Below, in pieces: positions 7,862-15,757 of a stretch of DNA of 64,000 nt. The DNA comes from Rhodopseudomonas sp. (GTDB lineage Bacteria > Pseudomonadota > Alphaproteobacteria > Rhizobiales > Xanthobacteraceae). Position 1 is the stretch's first letter; every line of letters begins with the position of its first letter. The notes beneath the pieces were generated by a model. It ran no database searches, was not told where the DNA came from, and saw nothing but the letters and a program-made list of their open reading frames with translations. The DNA is taken from positions 701,012 to 765,011 of the forward strand of contig NZ_JACABA010000002.1 in assembly GCF_013377015.1 (NCBI RefSeq), written 5' to 3'. A program made the position numbers and the translations under genes.

Positions 7862-8316
7862 CAGGGTCACGGTTTATCGCCCCCAACGGGCGAGCAAAGC
7901 CCGCCTCGCGGCGCCTGGCGCCCGAGTTTTGCGATAGTTCCGTCCCTCGACCCGTCGAGGGGCGGCGGAGCGCCGACCGGCGCGCCTGGATCGAGTGGCC
8001 GCAGCATGAATCCCGGAACGCCGGGACCCAGAGGCCGCGGAAACGCCTGCCGGCGCTCCACCGCGGCGTCTTTTCGCCCCGGGGCCGTGCTTCCGGGCAC
8101 AGGCGCGAGCCCATTGACCCGCTGATCCCGGCGGATTTCCCGCCGTTCACCTGTGCCGCGTCCAGCCAACTAACAAGTGGCAGACCCCCGTAGTGGGGCC
8201 GGACGGCGACCCAGGGCGTCCCGAGTGCGCGCGGTGACGTCCACCGCCCGCCCGCAGGCGCCGCACCCCGCTCCGCCCCAAGACGTCTCATGAAACGCCC
8301 CTCGGTGAGCGAGGTG
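7862..8316 (-). ncRNA. Candidate structured RNA or long folded 5' leader of the pseudouridine synthase gene
   Basis: This 455-base stretch, read on the minus strand from a near-consensus promoter, contains no credible gene but many stems. Seen on the plus strand: GCACAGG/CCTGTGC (8097-8103 with 8151-8157) enclosing CGGCGG/CCGCCG; a TCCCGG/CCGGGA hairpin near 8011-8026; CCCTCGA/TCGAGGG near 7943-7960; and GGCGGGC/GCTCGCC with one wobble near its 3' end. Two reading frames stay open by chance of high GC. It lacks the conserved cores of RNase P RNA and of tmRNA. It could be an independent RNA or a roughly 500-base leader of the downstream synthase gene. Boundaries are estimated from the promoter and the last stem. 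Confidence 0.4.
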
Positions 8317-8322
8317 GGGCTG

Positions 8323-8351
8323 GGTATATGGTCCTATAGGAATATTGTCAA
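8323..8351 (-). promoter_or_regulatory. Strong sigma70-type promoter
   Basis: Minus strand: TTGACA (8346-8351), 17-base spacer, TATACC (8323-8328). The -35 is a perfect match. It points away from the SIR2-STAND gene's 3' end and into the folded region and the pseudouridine synthase gene; transcription should start near 8316. Confidence 0.75.
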
Positions 8352-8424
8352 GAGTGTTATTGTGCAGAACCCGATACCCGCTCCGCTAAACCAAGTAGCC
8401 GGGGACGCGCATGGAATTCTCACC

Positions 8425-10863
8425 TCATATGAGTCGGCGAATGTTGCGTGCCTCCTCTATGAGGCCAACATCCCTTGGAAATGCCGCTAAGGCCCGATCA
8501 ACTTGAGAACCTATTTTGCGCTTCTGATCGTTCGAAAGAACGGCGTTATTCCTACAAGCCTCAGCCAATCCCTGAAATAAAATCATAAAGGGGTGAACAG
8601 ATGCACGATTCTTGGTGCGCTCGATTTCACTGGCTCGGCACAGACTATCTATTGCCTCGTCCAATTCCCTTGCGTGAACCTGTCTTAATACACGCATCTT
8701 TCCAAATAATATACGACCGATAGTTGTCGTCGTGAACTGATGGTCTGGCTCAATAGTCTTAGCAAAACGAGCGTGCTGTACGGCGAGTTCTGCAAGCTTT
8801 CTTCGTTCGTTTCCATCGGCGGATTCGTTCGCGCATTCCAAACGAAATTGCGCAATCTGATGCCAGTACCGCGAATTCCATTCCCAATCCTTCTTCGCCT
8901 CTGCATAAAATTCTTCCGCACCCTTCATTCCCAACAAAGGTTTCACGACATCGTCAAAATCAAATAGTCTCGACGCGATACGGCAGCAAGGATCCCCTCG
9001 CACAATAGCAGGAACGCTCACTCTTGGCCGAATGGCCTCCGCAAGCCTCCTAAAGGCCCGAAGAACACGTTCTGGTTTTTGGCCCGCAAATCGCTTTAAA
9101 AGCGTGTCCGACACCGCCTCGTTCAGCGGAGTTACAAATTCAGAATCCGAGACAACTTCCAACTTAAGCGGAAGCGGCTGGTCGCCCTCAGTTTGAATAT
9201 CAACCTGGTATTCGGGAAACTGCCTGCTAATTAAGTCATATTCAATTCCCTGCCGATAACAATGAGCAGCAAGCGCAGCAAAAATATAGCAATCGGCATC
9301 CTTTGGTGTCGCATCAGCTACCGAACGATCGACTATCGTCGCCAGCGGCTCAAAGTTATTTAGTATTCGGCAGCATGCGATCGCGATCAGCTCCTCCTTC
9401 AAAGGGAAGCGATTTGAATCAGTTCCTCGCGAGGCAGCAAGACCGTAGTTTGTATAAGCCTTGACCAAGTCTTGCGCCAGACTTTCGCCAATTGGCGTAA
9501 GCGCCTCGCTTTGAAGGAAAGTCTTTCCAAACACACGCTCGACGTGGCTTAATCGATAGTTTCTTTCAGCTCCAACGAAGGTTATGGGGTTTGACTTCAA
9601 AAGCTCGCGTAGTGTCGAAACCTCACCAACGTGATCCGCAAAATTGTCGATAAAAACAAAGCAGCGGCCTCGGATGGCCTTAAAAATGTTCGCAGCGGAA
9701 TTTATTCGAATGCGTCCAACCGACCTAAGCCAAAAGCATAGATGACCCGATTGAGCGATATTCCATGCCATACGACGTAGAGTGGTGGATTTTCCTGCTC
9801 CAGCTGCTCCGTCAATTATGAAAGTCGACGTGGTGGAGCGAAGCACCCGCGACTGCCAATCGGACGTCTGCGTTCGAGCCAAATCCCGGTCATTCTGAAT
9901 GTCTTGCCATGTTGCAGCATGTCCATAAGCGAAGTTTGTGCCGCCATCGCCGCCAGAGGGTAAATGGTCAGGGACGCGTTCAAAATCGGAATGGAATTCT
10001 GCAAGTTCAATGGGCTTGACATCTAATTTTGATAGATCACCTAAGTTATCCTCAATCGCGTCGGTCACCGAAGGACGAACTGGAAACCGAGAATCAATCT
10101 CGGAAAGGAATTGCAGAGCAGTACCCTCGTAAAGAGCCATATCGTACTCCTTACAATCTTGAGCCGTTCCAGCGTCGGGAGCAGGTTCAATAATTAGGGA
10201 TGGAGGACGATCTGCACGCGCGATCACATTGGCCCTGTCAGATAGAAAGAAACTTAGGTCGGGCTCCTCAAGAGACGTGCCTAGCACAATGAACGGTTCG
10301 GTTCGGATCAAATCCCCCAAGACGTGGGCCCAAATATTATTCTGAGCCACTGTGCGCATGTATGATTTTATATCAAAAACGTAGCTGTCTTCAGAACGCC
10401 TGGACCACCCATGTAAATGCACAATAGGAAGGATGCGAAGATCTCTGATGCTCTCATAAGGTTGATTGTAATTTATGGGCTTATGTGACTGTACGGGAAG
10501 ACTTGTCCTTTCGTAAGCTCCCTCTAAAGCGTCATCCACGTTGAGCGTAAAAATCCGCTTCCATCGGAAGCGTGCGATAGCATTTACAGTGTCTCCAGGA
10601 ATGCAATTTGCAAATCGTCTAGTGATTAGTTCATCAACTTGACTTGGCCGCATCGATCGGTAAAGACGATTGAGAGATGAACCTTTGCGAACATCTGGAA
10701 GGGCATCTTGAAGTGCCTCCATTAGCCCGAAGGTCGAGGGGCATTTCACCTTGGGATACCCCGATTCGCTATCGAGGCTAGCGCCTGCCCCGATTAGGAG
10801 ATTGTATCTCCCTGACTTAACAGCGTCACCGATCTTGTCCCAGGGCAAAGTCATCGCTACCAC
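8425..10863 (-). CDS. SIR2-STAND protein, probable anti-phage defence NADase
   Basis: An 812-residue three-part protein. (1) SIR2-like domain, residues about 8-260: LLIGAGASLDS (22-32), TLNVDDALE (106-114), HLHG (149-152) and LGTSLEEPD (194-202), the NAD-binding and catalytic hallmarks, with His149 or His151 as the likely catalytic base. (2) P-loop NTPase, about 320-560: Walker A GAAGAGKST (352-360), Walker B FVFID (402-406), then GAERNYR (431-437) in a sensor-like position. (3) A helical C-terminal part, about 560-812, likely a repeat-based sensor. In known SIR2-STAND systems (Avs5 has this order) target binding triggers oligomerisation and NAD+ depletion; that role here is inference. The start is the GTG at 10863 or the ATG at 10854. 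Composition is AT-richer than both flanks (31 of 60 GC in 9301-9360), a sign of transfer. No partner gene is seen. Confidence 0.88.
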   Translation of the reverse strand: MVAMTLPWDKIGDAVKSGRYNLLIGAGASLDSESGYPKVKCPSTFGLMEALQDALPDVRKGSSLNRLYRSMRPSQVDELITRRFANCIPGDTVNAIARFRWKRIFTLNVDDALEGAYERTSLPVQSHKPINYNQPYESIRDLRILPIVHLHGWSRRSEDSYVFDIKSYMRTVAQNNIWAHVLGDLIRTEPFIVLGTSLEEPDLSFFLSDRANVIARADRPPSLIIEPAPDAGTAQDCKEYDMALYEGTALQFLSEIDSRFPVRPSVTDAIEDNLGDLSKLDVKPIELAEFHSDFERVPDHLPSGGDGGTNFAYGHAATWQDIQNDRDLARTQTSDWQSRVLRSTTSTFIIDGAAGAGKSTTLRRMAWNIAQSGHLCFWLRSVGRIRINSAANIFKAIRGRCFVFIDNFADHVGEVSTLRELLKSNPITFVGAERNYRLSHVERVFGKTFLQSEALTPIGESLAQDLVKAYTNYGLAASRGTDSNRFPLKEELIAIACCRILNNFEPLATIVDRSVADATPKDADCYIFAALAAHCYRQGIEYDLISRQFPEYQVDIQTEGDQPLPLKLEVVSDSEFVTPLNEAVSDTLLKRFAGQKPERVLRAFRRLAEAIRPRVSVPAIVRGDPCCRIASRLFDFDDVVKPLLGMKGAEEFYAEAKKDWEWNSRYWHQIAQFRLECANESADGNERRKLAELAVQHARFAKTIEPDHQFTTTTIGRILFGKMRVLRQVHARELDEAIDSLCRASEIERTKNRASVHPFMILFQGLAEACRNNAVLSNDQKRKIGSQVDRALAAFPRDVGLIEEARNIRRLI

Positions 10864-11028
10864 TCATGTTGCAAAGAACAAAAATCAACAAATCAATATA
10901 ATAGCAAGAACGACGGGGAGTCTGCGCTTCCCTTCTATATTTCTCTATTTAGACGCGATCCCACTGCATGATAATGAACGTATCGTACCAGAGTCGCGCA
11001 CTGGCGCAATGGCATCTCATCAGCAATC
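10864..11028. other. AT-rich upstream region of the SIR2-STAND gene
   Basis: About 165 bases of low GC, including runs such as AACAAAAATCAACAAATC. This presumably holds the defence gene's promoter; TATTAT on the minus strand near 10900 is a possible -10, without a good -35. The composition returns to the high-GC norm at the palindrome starting at 11029, which marks the right edge of the foreign segment. Confidence 0.5.
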
Positions 11029-11062
11029 GTAGCCCGCATATCGCTGCGCCCATGCGGGCTAC
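11029..11062. repeat. GTAGCCCGCAT palindrome at the island edge
   Basis: GTAGCCCGCAT (11029-11039) pairs with ATGCGGGCTAC (11052-11062), an 11-bp perfect stem with a 12-base loop. A half copy (GTAGCCCGCATGAGCGCAGC) begins at about 12003, so this is a dispersed repeat. Confidence 0.75.
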
Positions 11063-11131
11063 GAGTTCATACGGGCTGTTGCCGATCGCCTTGTTGACGA
11101 ACGCCTTTGCAACGCGAGCCAGACGCATTCC

Positions 11132-11812
11132 TCACCCCCGTGGCACCCAGATATGCGTGCCCCATAGTCCCCGGTGCTGTCGCGGTGAGCCGAGGTAGCG
11201 CAGCGTCGGCATCTTGTCGAACAGGGAACGCTCGCGCGCGTTCTTGTAGATGATGTAGTAGTTCGCCCGCCTCAGTTTCAAGAGATTGTCCCGCACCCGC
11301 TCCATCACCTGCCGGGAGAACGGGTTGAACATATACAGCACGAAGGGCTCGTCGCGGAACGCATAGGCGCCGGCGTCGCCATGGACGATGCCGATATTTT
11401 GGAAGCCGGAGGCCGCGACATTGCGGGCGGCCGCCGCCGCCAGCTCGTCGGCGAATTCGACGCCGGTGCAGGATTGAAAACCGAGCTCGGCGGCGACGAT
11501 CAGCATCCTTCCCTTGCCACAGCCGAGATCGACGAAGCGATAGCCGGCGGGCGCAAGGCCGATGAATTTGACGCAATCGCGCAACACGCGCGGGTCGCTC
11601 GCCTGATAGCGCTCGCCATATTGGCGGCTGGCGTGGCGGATGGTGAGATTGTCGAGCGGCACGCCCGCATCGGTCTCGGTGCCGTATTTTCGGTCCCACT
11701 CGGCCGCCGCCGCGTGATCGCTGTGGTCACGCCCGGTCAGAAGATTTTGCACCCAGGAGAACAGCATCGGCCCGCTCACGCGATGGCGGAGTGTGATGGA
11801 TGTTGCGGACAT
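11132..11812 (-). CDS. Class I SAM-dependent methyltransferase
   Basis: A 226-residue cytoplasmic enzyme. Motif I FVDLGCGKGRML (residues 93-104) forms the SAM-binding loop; the acidic residue at the end of strand 2 is Glu119 in GVEF; HGDAGAY (144-150) matches motif II/III; MFNPFSRQV (161-169) gives the NPF variant of the post-strand-4 motif, often seen in enzymes acting on amino groups. The C-terminus YYIIYKNAR...WVPRG completes the Rossmann-type fold. The substrate is unknown. The gene stands between a palindrome and the AT-rich island, without operon partners. Confidence 0.85.
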   Translation of the reverse strand: MSATSITLRHRVSGPMLFSWVQNLLTGRDHSDHAAAAEWDRKYGTETDAGVPLDNLTIRHASRQYGERYQASDPRVLRDCVKFIGLAPAGYRFVDLGCGKGRMLIVAAELGFQSCTGVEFADELAAAAARNVAASGFQNIGIVHGDAGAYAFRDEPFVLYMFNPFSRQVMERVRDNLLKLRRANYYIIYKNARERSLFDKMPTLRYLGSPRQHRGLWGTHIWVPRG

Positions 11813-11844
11813 CGCGTTTGATGCCGGTCAAATCACTGGAGGTC

Positions 11845-11981
11845 GTCATTCCGGGGCGCAGCTCGGGCGCCGCAGGCGCGCGAGCTGCGAACCCGGAATC
11901 CGGCGCCAAGCTGCGACGCCGCGACCATCTGCGGGATTCCGGGTTCGCGCGCAGCTGGCGCTGCGCACGCCCCGGAATGAC
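11845..11981. repeat. Nested palindromic repeat, GTCATTCCGGGGCG family, copy 2
   Basis: Outer 14-bp perfect inverted repeat at 11845-11858 and 11968-11981; inner 15-bp perfect repeat GCGAACCCGGAATCC (11887-11901) and its complement (11934-11948). It shares both cores with the element at 2610-2726, while the loop sequences differ. Confidence 0.85.
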
Positions 11982-12025
11982 AGTGGTGGTGTTGCTGCCA
12001 CCGTAGCCCGCATGAGCGCAGCCCT

Positions 12026-12445
12026 CTACTCGCCGATGATCTTGATCAGCACGCGCTTCTTTCGGCCGCCGTCGAATTCGCCGTAGAAGATCTGCTCCCA
12101 CGGGCCGAAGTCGAGGCGGCCGTCGGTGATGGCAACGACGACTTCGCGGCCCATGATCTGGCGCTTCATATGGGCGTCGGCATTGTCTTCACCGGTGCGG
12201 TTGTGGCGATAGGACGCAACCGGCTCGTGCGGCGCCAGTTTTTCCAGCCAGAGTTCGTAGTCGGCGTGCAGGCCGCGTTCGTCGTCGTTGATGAACACCG
12301 AGGCGGTGATGTGCATGGCGTTGACCAGCACCAGCCCCTCGCGCACGCCGCTGTCGCGCAGCGCGGCCTCGACCTGCGGCGTGATGTTGATGAAGGCGCG
12401 GCGGCCAGGGGTCTCGAACCACAGCTCCTTGCGGAACGACTTCAT
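12026..12445 (-). CDS. YjbQ/UPF0047 family protein
   Basis: A 139-residue single-domain protein of the YjbQ family, which in Escherichia coli shows weak thiamine-phosphate synthase activity; the true role is unsettled. Family marks are present: [16 protein letters not shown] (residues 41-56), with the conserved His45 and the acidic residues that bind metal; [12 protein letters not shown] (79-92); and a C-terminal [14 protein letters not shown] (113-126) followed by basic strand residues. Length matches the family. It starts 10 bases after the stop of the upstream secreted-protein gene, so the two probably share a transcript. Confidence 0.92.
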   Translation of the reverse strand: MKSFRKELWFETPGRRAFINITPQVEAALRDSGVREGLVLVNAMHITASVFINDDERGLHADYELWLEKLAPHEPVASYRHNRTGEDNADAHMKRQIMGREVVVAITDGRLDFGPWEQIFYGEFDGGRKKRVLIKIIGE

Positions 12446-12455
12446 CGGCGCGGCC

Positions 12456-13076
12456 CTAGCGACCGCCGATGAAGATCGGCGACTGGCCGGGCAGCAGCGG
12501 TGAATTGATGTCGCTGTCGAGGCGGCCGGTCTGCTGCTGCACGTAGCCGGCCTCGAACGACAGACTGAAATTGGGCGCCGGCTGAAACGCGATGCCGGCG
12601 CGGGCGCTGTAGCCGGCCGCGGTGCCGGCGTCGGTGCTGAACGGCGCCAGCGGGCCGCCGATGCCGGGGTTGGTCTTCAGGGTGTCGAAGCCGGCATAGA
12701 GCGTGACCGGCAGATCGCCGGCGCCCTTGAAATTGTAGCCGGCCAGCGCGCCCTGATAGGACAGCGACCCGACATTGCCGAACGCGCCGGCCTGGCCGAG
12801 GCCGCTCAAGCCGATGCCGCCGCTTTCGCCGCGGACAAACAGGCCGGTCGGAAAATTGGCGCGCCAATCGCCGCCGCGGCCATCGGCGGCGTCGAAGCTG
12901 GGGAAATTGCTGTAGATCTCCGCGCTGCCGGTTTCGGTCGCACCGCCGCCGAAGCCGAATGGCCCGCCCGGGATCCAGTAGCGCACCGGCGCGACCTGGG
13001 CGCGGGCCACCTGCGCGCCCAGGCACAGTGCCGCGACGGCCATGGCGAGCGTGCATTTAGCTGCGAAGGTCGACAT
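12456..13076 (-). CDS. Secreted, probably outer-membrane, protein of unknown function
   Basis: A 206-residue product. Residues 1-27 are a clear signal peptide: a hydrophobic core [11 protein letters not shown] ends in QVARAQ. The mature part is rich in Gly, Ser and aromatic residues and shows alternating strand-like segments ([40 protein letters not shown]), as in small beta-barrel surface proteins; one such segment, [10 protein letters not shown], lies about 25 residues before the end. A perfect TATAAT lies on the minus strand at 13103-13108, about 27 bases before the start, with a weak -35. Downstream by 10 bases is the YjbQ-family gene. I do not recognise a named family. Confidence 0.7.
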   Translation of the reverse strand: MSTFAAKCTLAMAVAALCLGAQVARAQVAPVRYWIPGGPFGFGGGATETGSAEIYSNFPSFDAADGRGGDWRANFPTGLFVRGESGGIGLSGLGQAGAFGNVGSLSYQGALAGYNFKGAGDLPVTLYAGFDTLKTNPGIGGPLAPFSTDAGTAAGYSARAGIAFQPAPNFSLSFEAGYVQQQTGRLDSDINSPLLPGQSPIFIGGR

Positions 13077-13232
13077 CCGGGCTACCGTCGAAATACCCCG
13101 AAATTATACACGTCGCAGCGAGCGAACGCCAGCAAGCGGAGCCCGGACGCGTGACGCGCCATCGGGTCCTCCGGCGCGGCCGCGATCCGCGGCATCCGCT
13201 GGTCCGGCGCGATCGGGAGCCGGACGCTGTCG

Positions 13233-15392
13233 TCAGCCGGCGCGCACCGAGTCGAGGAATTTGCCGACCTCGAGCTTGAGCCGGTTGCTGTCGCCGGACA
13301 ACGACTGCGCCGACGCCAGAACCTCGGACGACGCCGATCCGGTTTCGCTGGCGCCGCGCTGCACGTCGGTGATGTGAGTCGAGACCTGCTGGGTACCTTG
13401 CGCGGCCTGCTGCACGTTGCGGGAAATCTCCTGGGTCGCCGCGCCCTGCTGCTCCACCGCCGCAGCGATCGCGGAGGAAATCTCCGAGAGCCGTTCGATG
13501 GTGCCGCTGATCTCCCGGATCGCGCCGACCGATTCCTGGGTCGCGCCCTGGATGCTGCTGATCTGCTGGCCGATCTCGCCGGTGGCCTTCGCGGTCTGCT
13601 CGGCCAGCGCCTTGACTTCGGATGCCACCACGGCAAAGCCGCGGCCGGCTTCGCCGGCCCGCGCCGCCTCGATGGTGGCGTTGAGCGCCAGCAGATTGGT
13701 CTGCCCGGCAATGGCGTTGATCAGTTCGACGACGTCGCCGATCCGGGCGGCCGCCTTCGACAATTCGCCGACGCGATCGTTGGTGCTGCGCGCCTGATCG
13801 ACCGCCTCGGCGGCGATCCGCGCCGATTCCTGAACCTGGCGGCTGATCTCGGTGATCGACGAGGCCATCTCCTCGGTGGCGGACGCCACCGACTGGACGT
13901 TGGTGGAGGCCTCCTCGGAGGCCGCCGCCACCATGATGGTGAGTTCCTGCGCGCGTTCGGCGGTCGCGGTCAGCGTGCCCGCGGAGGCTTCGAGTTCGGT
14001 CGAGGCCGACGACACCGTCTGCACGATCTCGCCCACCGCGCTCTCGAAATCATCCGCCATCTTGATCATGTCGGCCTTACGCCGGGCAACGGCGCGTTCC
14101 TCCGCCTCCCTGCCCTCGGCTTCCAGCGCCTGACGGGCGACCGCGTTGCTCTTGAACACCTCGACGGCTTTCGCCATCTCGCCGACTTCGTCGTGGCGGT
14201 CGAGGCCGGGGATCTTGGCGTCGAGCCGGCCACGCGCGAGCGCATTCATCGTGGTCGTCATTTGCCGCAGCGGCCCGGTGATACGGCGGGCGACCACGAT
14301 CGACACCGCCAGCGTGATCAGCAGCACCAGCCCGGCCGCGATCAGCCCGCGCTGCGCGGCAGCCCAGCTCTGCGCCCGGAGGTCGTCGATGTAGACGCCG
14401 GTGCCGATCACCCAGCCCCACGGCGCGAAGCCGGTCACATAGGACAGTTTCGGCTGCGGCTTGTCGAAACCCGGCTTCGGCCACTCGTAGCCGACGAAGC
14501 CCGCGCCGTCCTTCTTCACGACGTTGACGGCCTCATTGAAGAGAGCCTTTCCGTTCGGATCCTTGAAGGTCGAGATATCGGTGCCGTTCATTTCCGGCTT
14601 CATCGGATGCATCACCATCCGCGGCTGCATGTCGTTGACCCAGAAGTAATCGTTGTTGCCGTAGCGCAGCTTCGCGACCCGCGCCAGCGCCCGCTTTTGC
14701 GCCTCGGCGTCCGCGACGCCGTCGGTCTGCACCGCCGCGTGTTCTTCCTTGACGATGCCGAGCGCCAGCTCGGTCATGTGCTGCAGTTCGATCTGCTTCT
14801 GCTGCTCGAGGCCTGACGCCAGTTCGCGCGAGTCGAGCAGCGCGATTCCGACGACGCCGATGAAACTGAGGCCGATCAGCGCATAGATCTTGCGGCTGAG
14901 GGTCATCCTGAACCGGCCCAGCAGCGAATCCGCCAGCGAGGTCTTGCGAATGAGGCCAGCCTTGACGGTGTATTTTTGCGCCTGCTTGGCGCGGATCAGC
15001 CCGTAGACATGCTCGGCTTCCCTGCGCTGTTCGACGGGCAGCTTGGTGCGGATCGACATGTAGCCGACGATCTCACCGTTTTCCCAGATCGGCGTGACGG
15101 CGGCCTGGACCCAGTAAAAGTCGCCATTCTTGCGACGGTTCTTGACCGCGCCGGACCACGGCATGCCGGTCTTGACCGTGGCCCAGAGGTCGTCGAACGC
15201 CTCCGGCGGCATGTCGGGATGGCGCACGATGTTGTGCGGCTGTCCCATCAATTCCGCTTCGGAAAAGCCGGAGGCATCCACGAACTGCTTGTTGAAATAG
15301 ACCAGCTTGCCTTTGGGGTCGGTCTTCGAGACGATCAAGGCGCCGTCGGCGAGCGGATATTCGATATTGGTGACCGGAAGATTCGTGCGCAT
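13233..15392 (-). CDS. PAS-Cache methyl-accepting chemotaxis receptor
   Basis: A 719-residue chemoreceptor. Order: PAS domain (about 10-120; Aer-like, with [20 protein letters not shown] at 43-62), transmembrane helix (168-187), single Cache-type sensor in the periplasm (about 190-345, [17 protein letters not shown]), second helix (349-368), HAMP (369 to about 430), then a long signalling coiled coil whose tip holds [17 protein letters not shown]. It should read both an internal redox or aerotaxis cue through PAS and an external ligand through Cache, and control CheA. The start at 15392 has GAGGGA seven bases upstream; the in-frame extension further upstream has no such site. A cytoplasmic PAS placed before a transmembrane Cache module is less common than either alone. 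Confidence 0.93.
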   Translation of the reverse strand: MRTNLPVTNIEYPLADGALIVSKTDPKGKLVYFNKQFVDASGFSEAELMGQPHNIVRHPDMPPEAFDDLWATVKTGMPWSGAVKNRRKNGDFYWVQAAVTPIWENGEIVGYMSIRTKLPVEQRREAEHVYGLIRAKQAQKYTVKAGLIRKTSLADSLLGRFRMTLSRKIYALIGLSFIGVVGIALLDSRELASGLEQQKQIELQHMTELALGIVKEEHAAVQTDGVADAEAQKRALARVAKLRYGNNDYFWVNDMQPRMVMHPMKPEMNGTDISTFKDPNGKALFNEAVNVVKKDGAGFVGYEWPKPGFDKPQPKLSYVTGFAPWGWVIGTGVYIDDLRAQSWAAAQRGLIAAGLVLLITLAVSIVVARRITGPLRQMTTTMNALARGRLDAKIPGLDRHDEVGEMAKAVEVFKSNAVARQALEAEGREAEERAVARRKADMIKMADDFESAVGEIVQTVSSASTELEASAGTLTATAERAQELTIMVAAASEEASTNVQSVASATEEMASSITEISRQVQESARIAAEAVDQARSTNDRVGELSKAAARIGDVVELINAIAGQTNLLALNATIEAARAGEAGRGFAVVASEVKALAEQTAKATGEIGQQISSIQGATQESVGAIREISGTIERLSEISSAIAAAVEQQGAATQEISRNVQQAAQGTQQVSTHITDVQRGASETGSASSEVLASAQSLSGDSNRLKLEVGKFLDSVRAG

Positions 15393-15757
15393 TTTGATAT
15401 CCCTCAGGAAATTCGCGGAATCATCCGAAGATCGAGAACCGACACGGATGGTTGTTTGCTGACGAGGACGACGAGACTTACAGCTCCGCCGCCTCGAAGC
15501 ATTAGGACGCGGGTGGCGCTGCGGCACAGAGATTGAACACCGGCTGTCGCGAACGCATGCAGCGGCACAAATTACTGCCGCACATTCTAAGCTGGTCTTA
15601 AGCAACGACCACGTAGTACTACGGGAAAAGTCAGGAAGATATCACTTCGACGGTACTCTCTCAACAGCCAGCGTACTAAGCGCAGCCCCAATGACCGAAG
15701 CGACATCCGTTCCTGCACGGTGCAGCCGATTCTCGCATACCGCCTCGCTGCGGCGAA
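15393..15757. other. Intergenic region upstream of the chemoreceptor
   Basis: 365 bases between the rarA stop and the chemoreceptor start. It contains the perfect 12-base palindrome CGTAGTACTACG (15612-15623). I see no clear sigma70, sigma28 or sigma54 promoter and no reading frame worth calling. Confidence 0.5.

Noticed and set aside
7867..8169. A 100-codon minus-strand open frame in the same folded region
   Set aside because: It competes with the previous frame over the same bases, has no ribosome site, and its residues follow the stem repeats. Kept as RNA, not protein.
7440..8291. A 283-codon minus-strand open frame spanning the folded region and the start of the pseudouridine synthase gene
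   Set aside because: It overlaps the true gene in another frame, is Arg/Ala/Pro-rich without domains, and covers the stems of the candidate RNA.
7862..8316. RNase P RNA or tmRNA as the identity of the folded region
   Set aside because: The conserved GAGGAAAGTCC and ACAGAA cores of RNase P RNA are missing, and no tmRNA tag sequence (ANDN-type) or T-loop was found.
8425..11062. Integrase, insertion sequence or attachment site at the AT-rich island
   Set aside because: No transposase or integrase frame, no tRNA at either edge, and no direct repeat that I could find by eye.
15612..15623. CGTAGTACTACG palindrome as an operator
   Set aside because: A perfect 12-base palindrome is interesting, but one copy without a nearby promoter or regulator is not enough to call a site.
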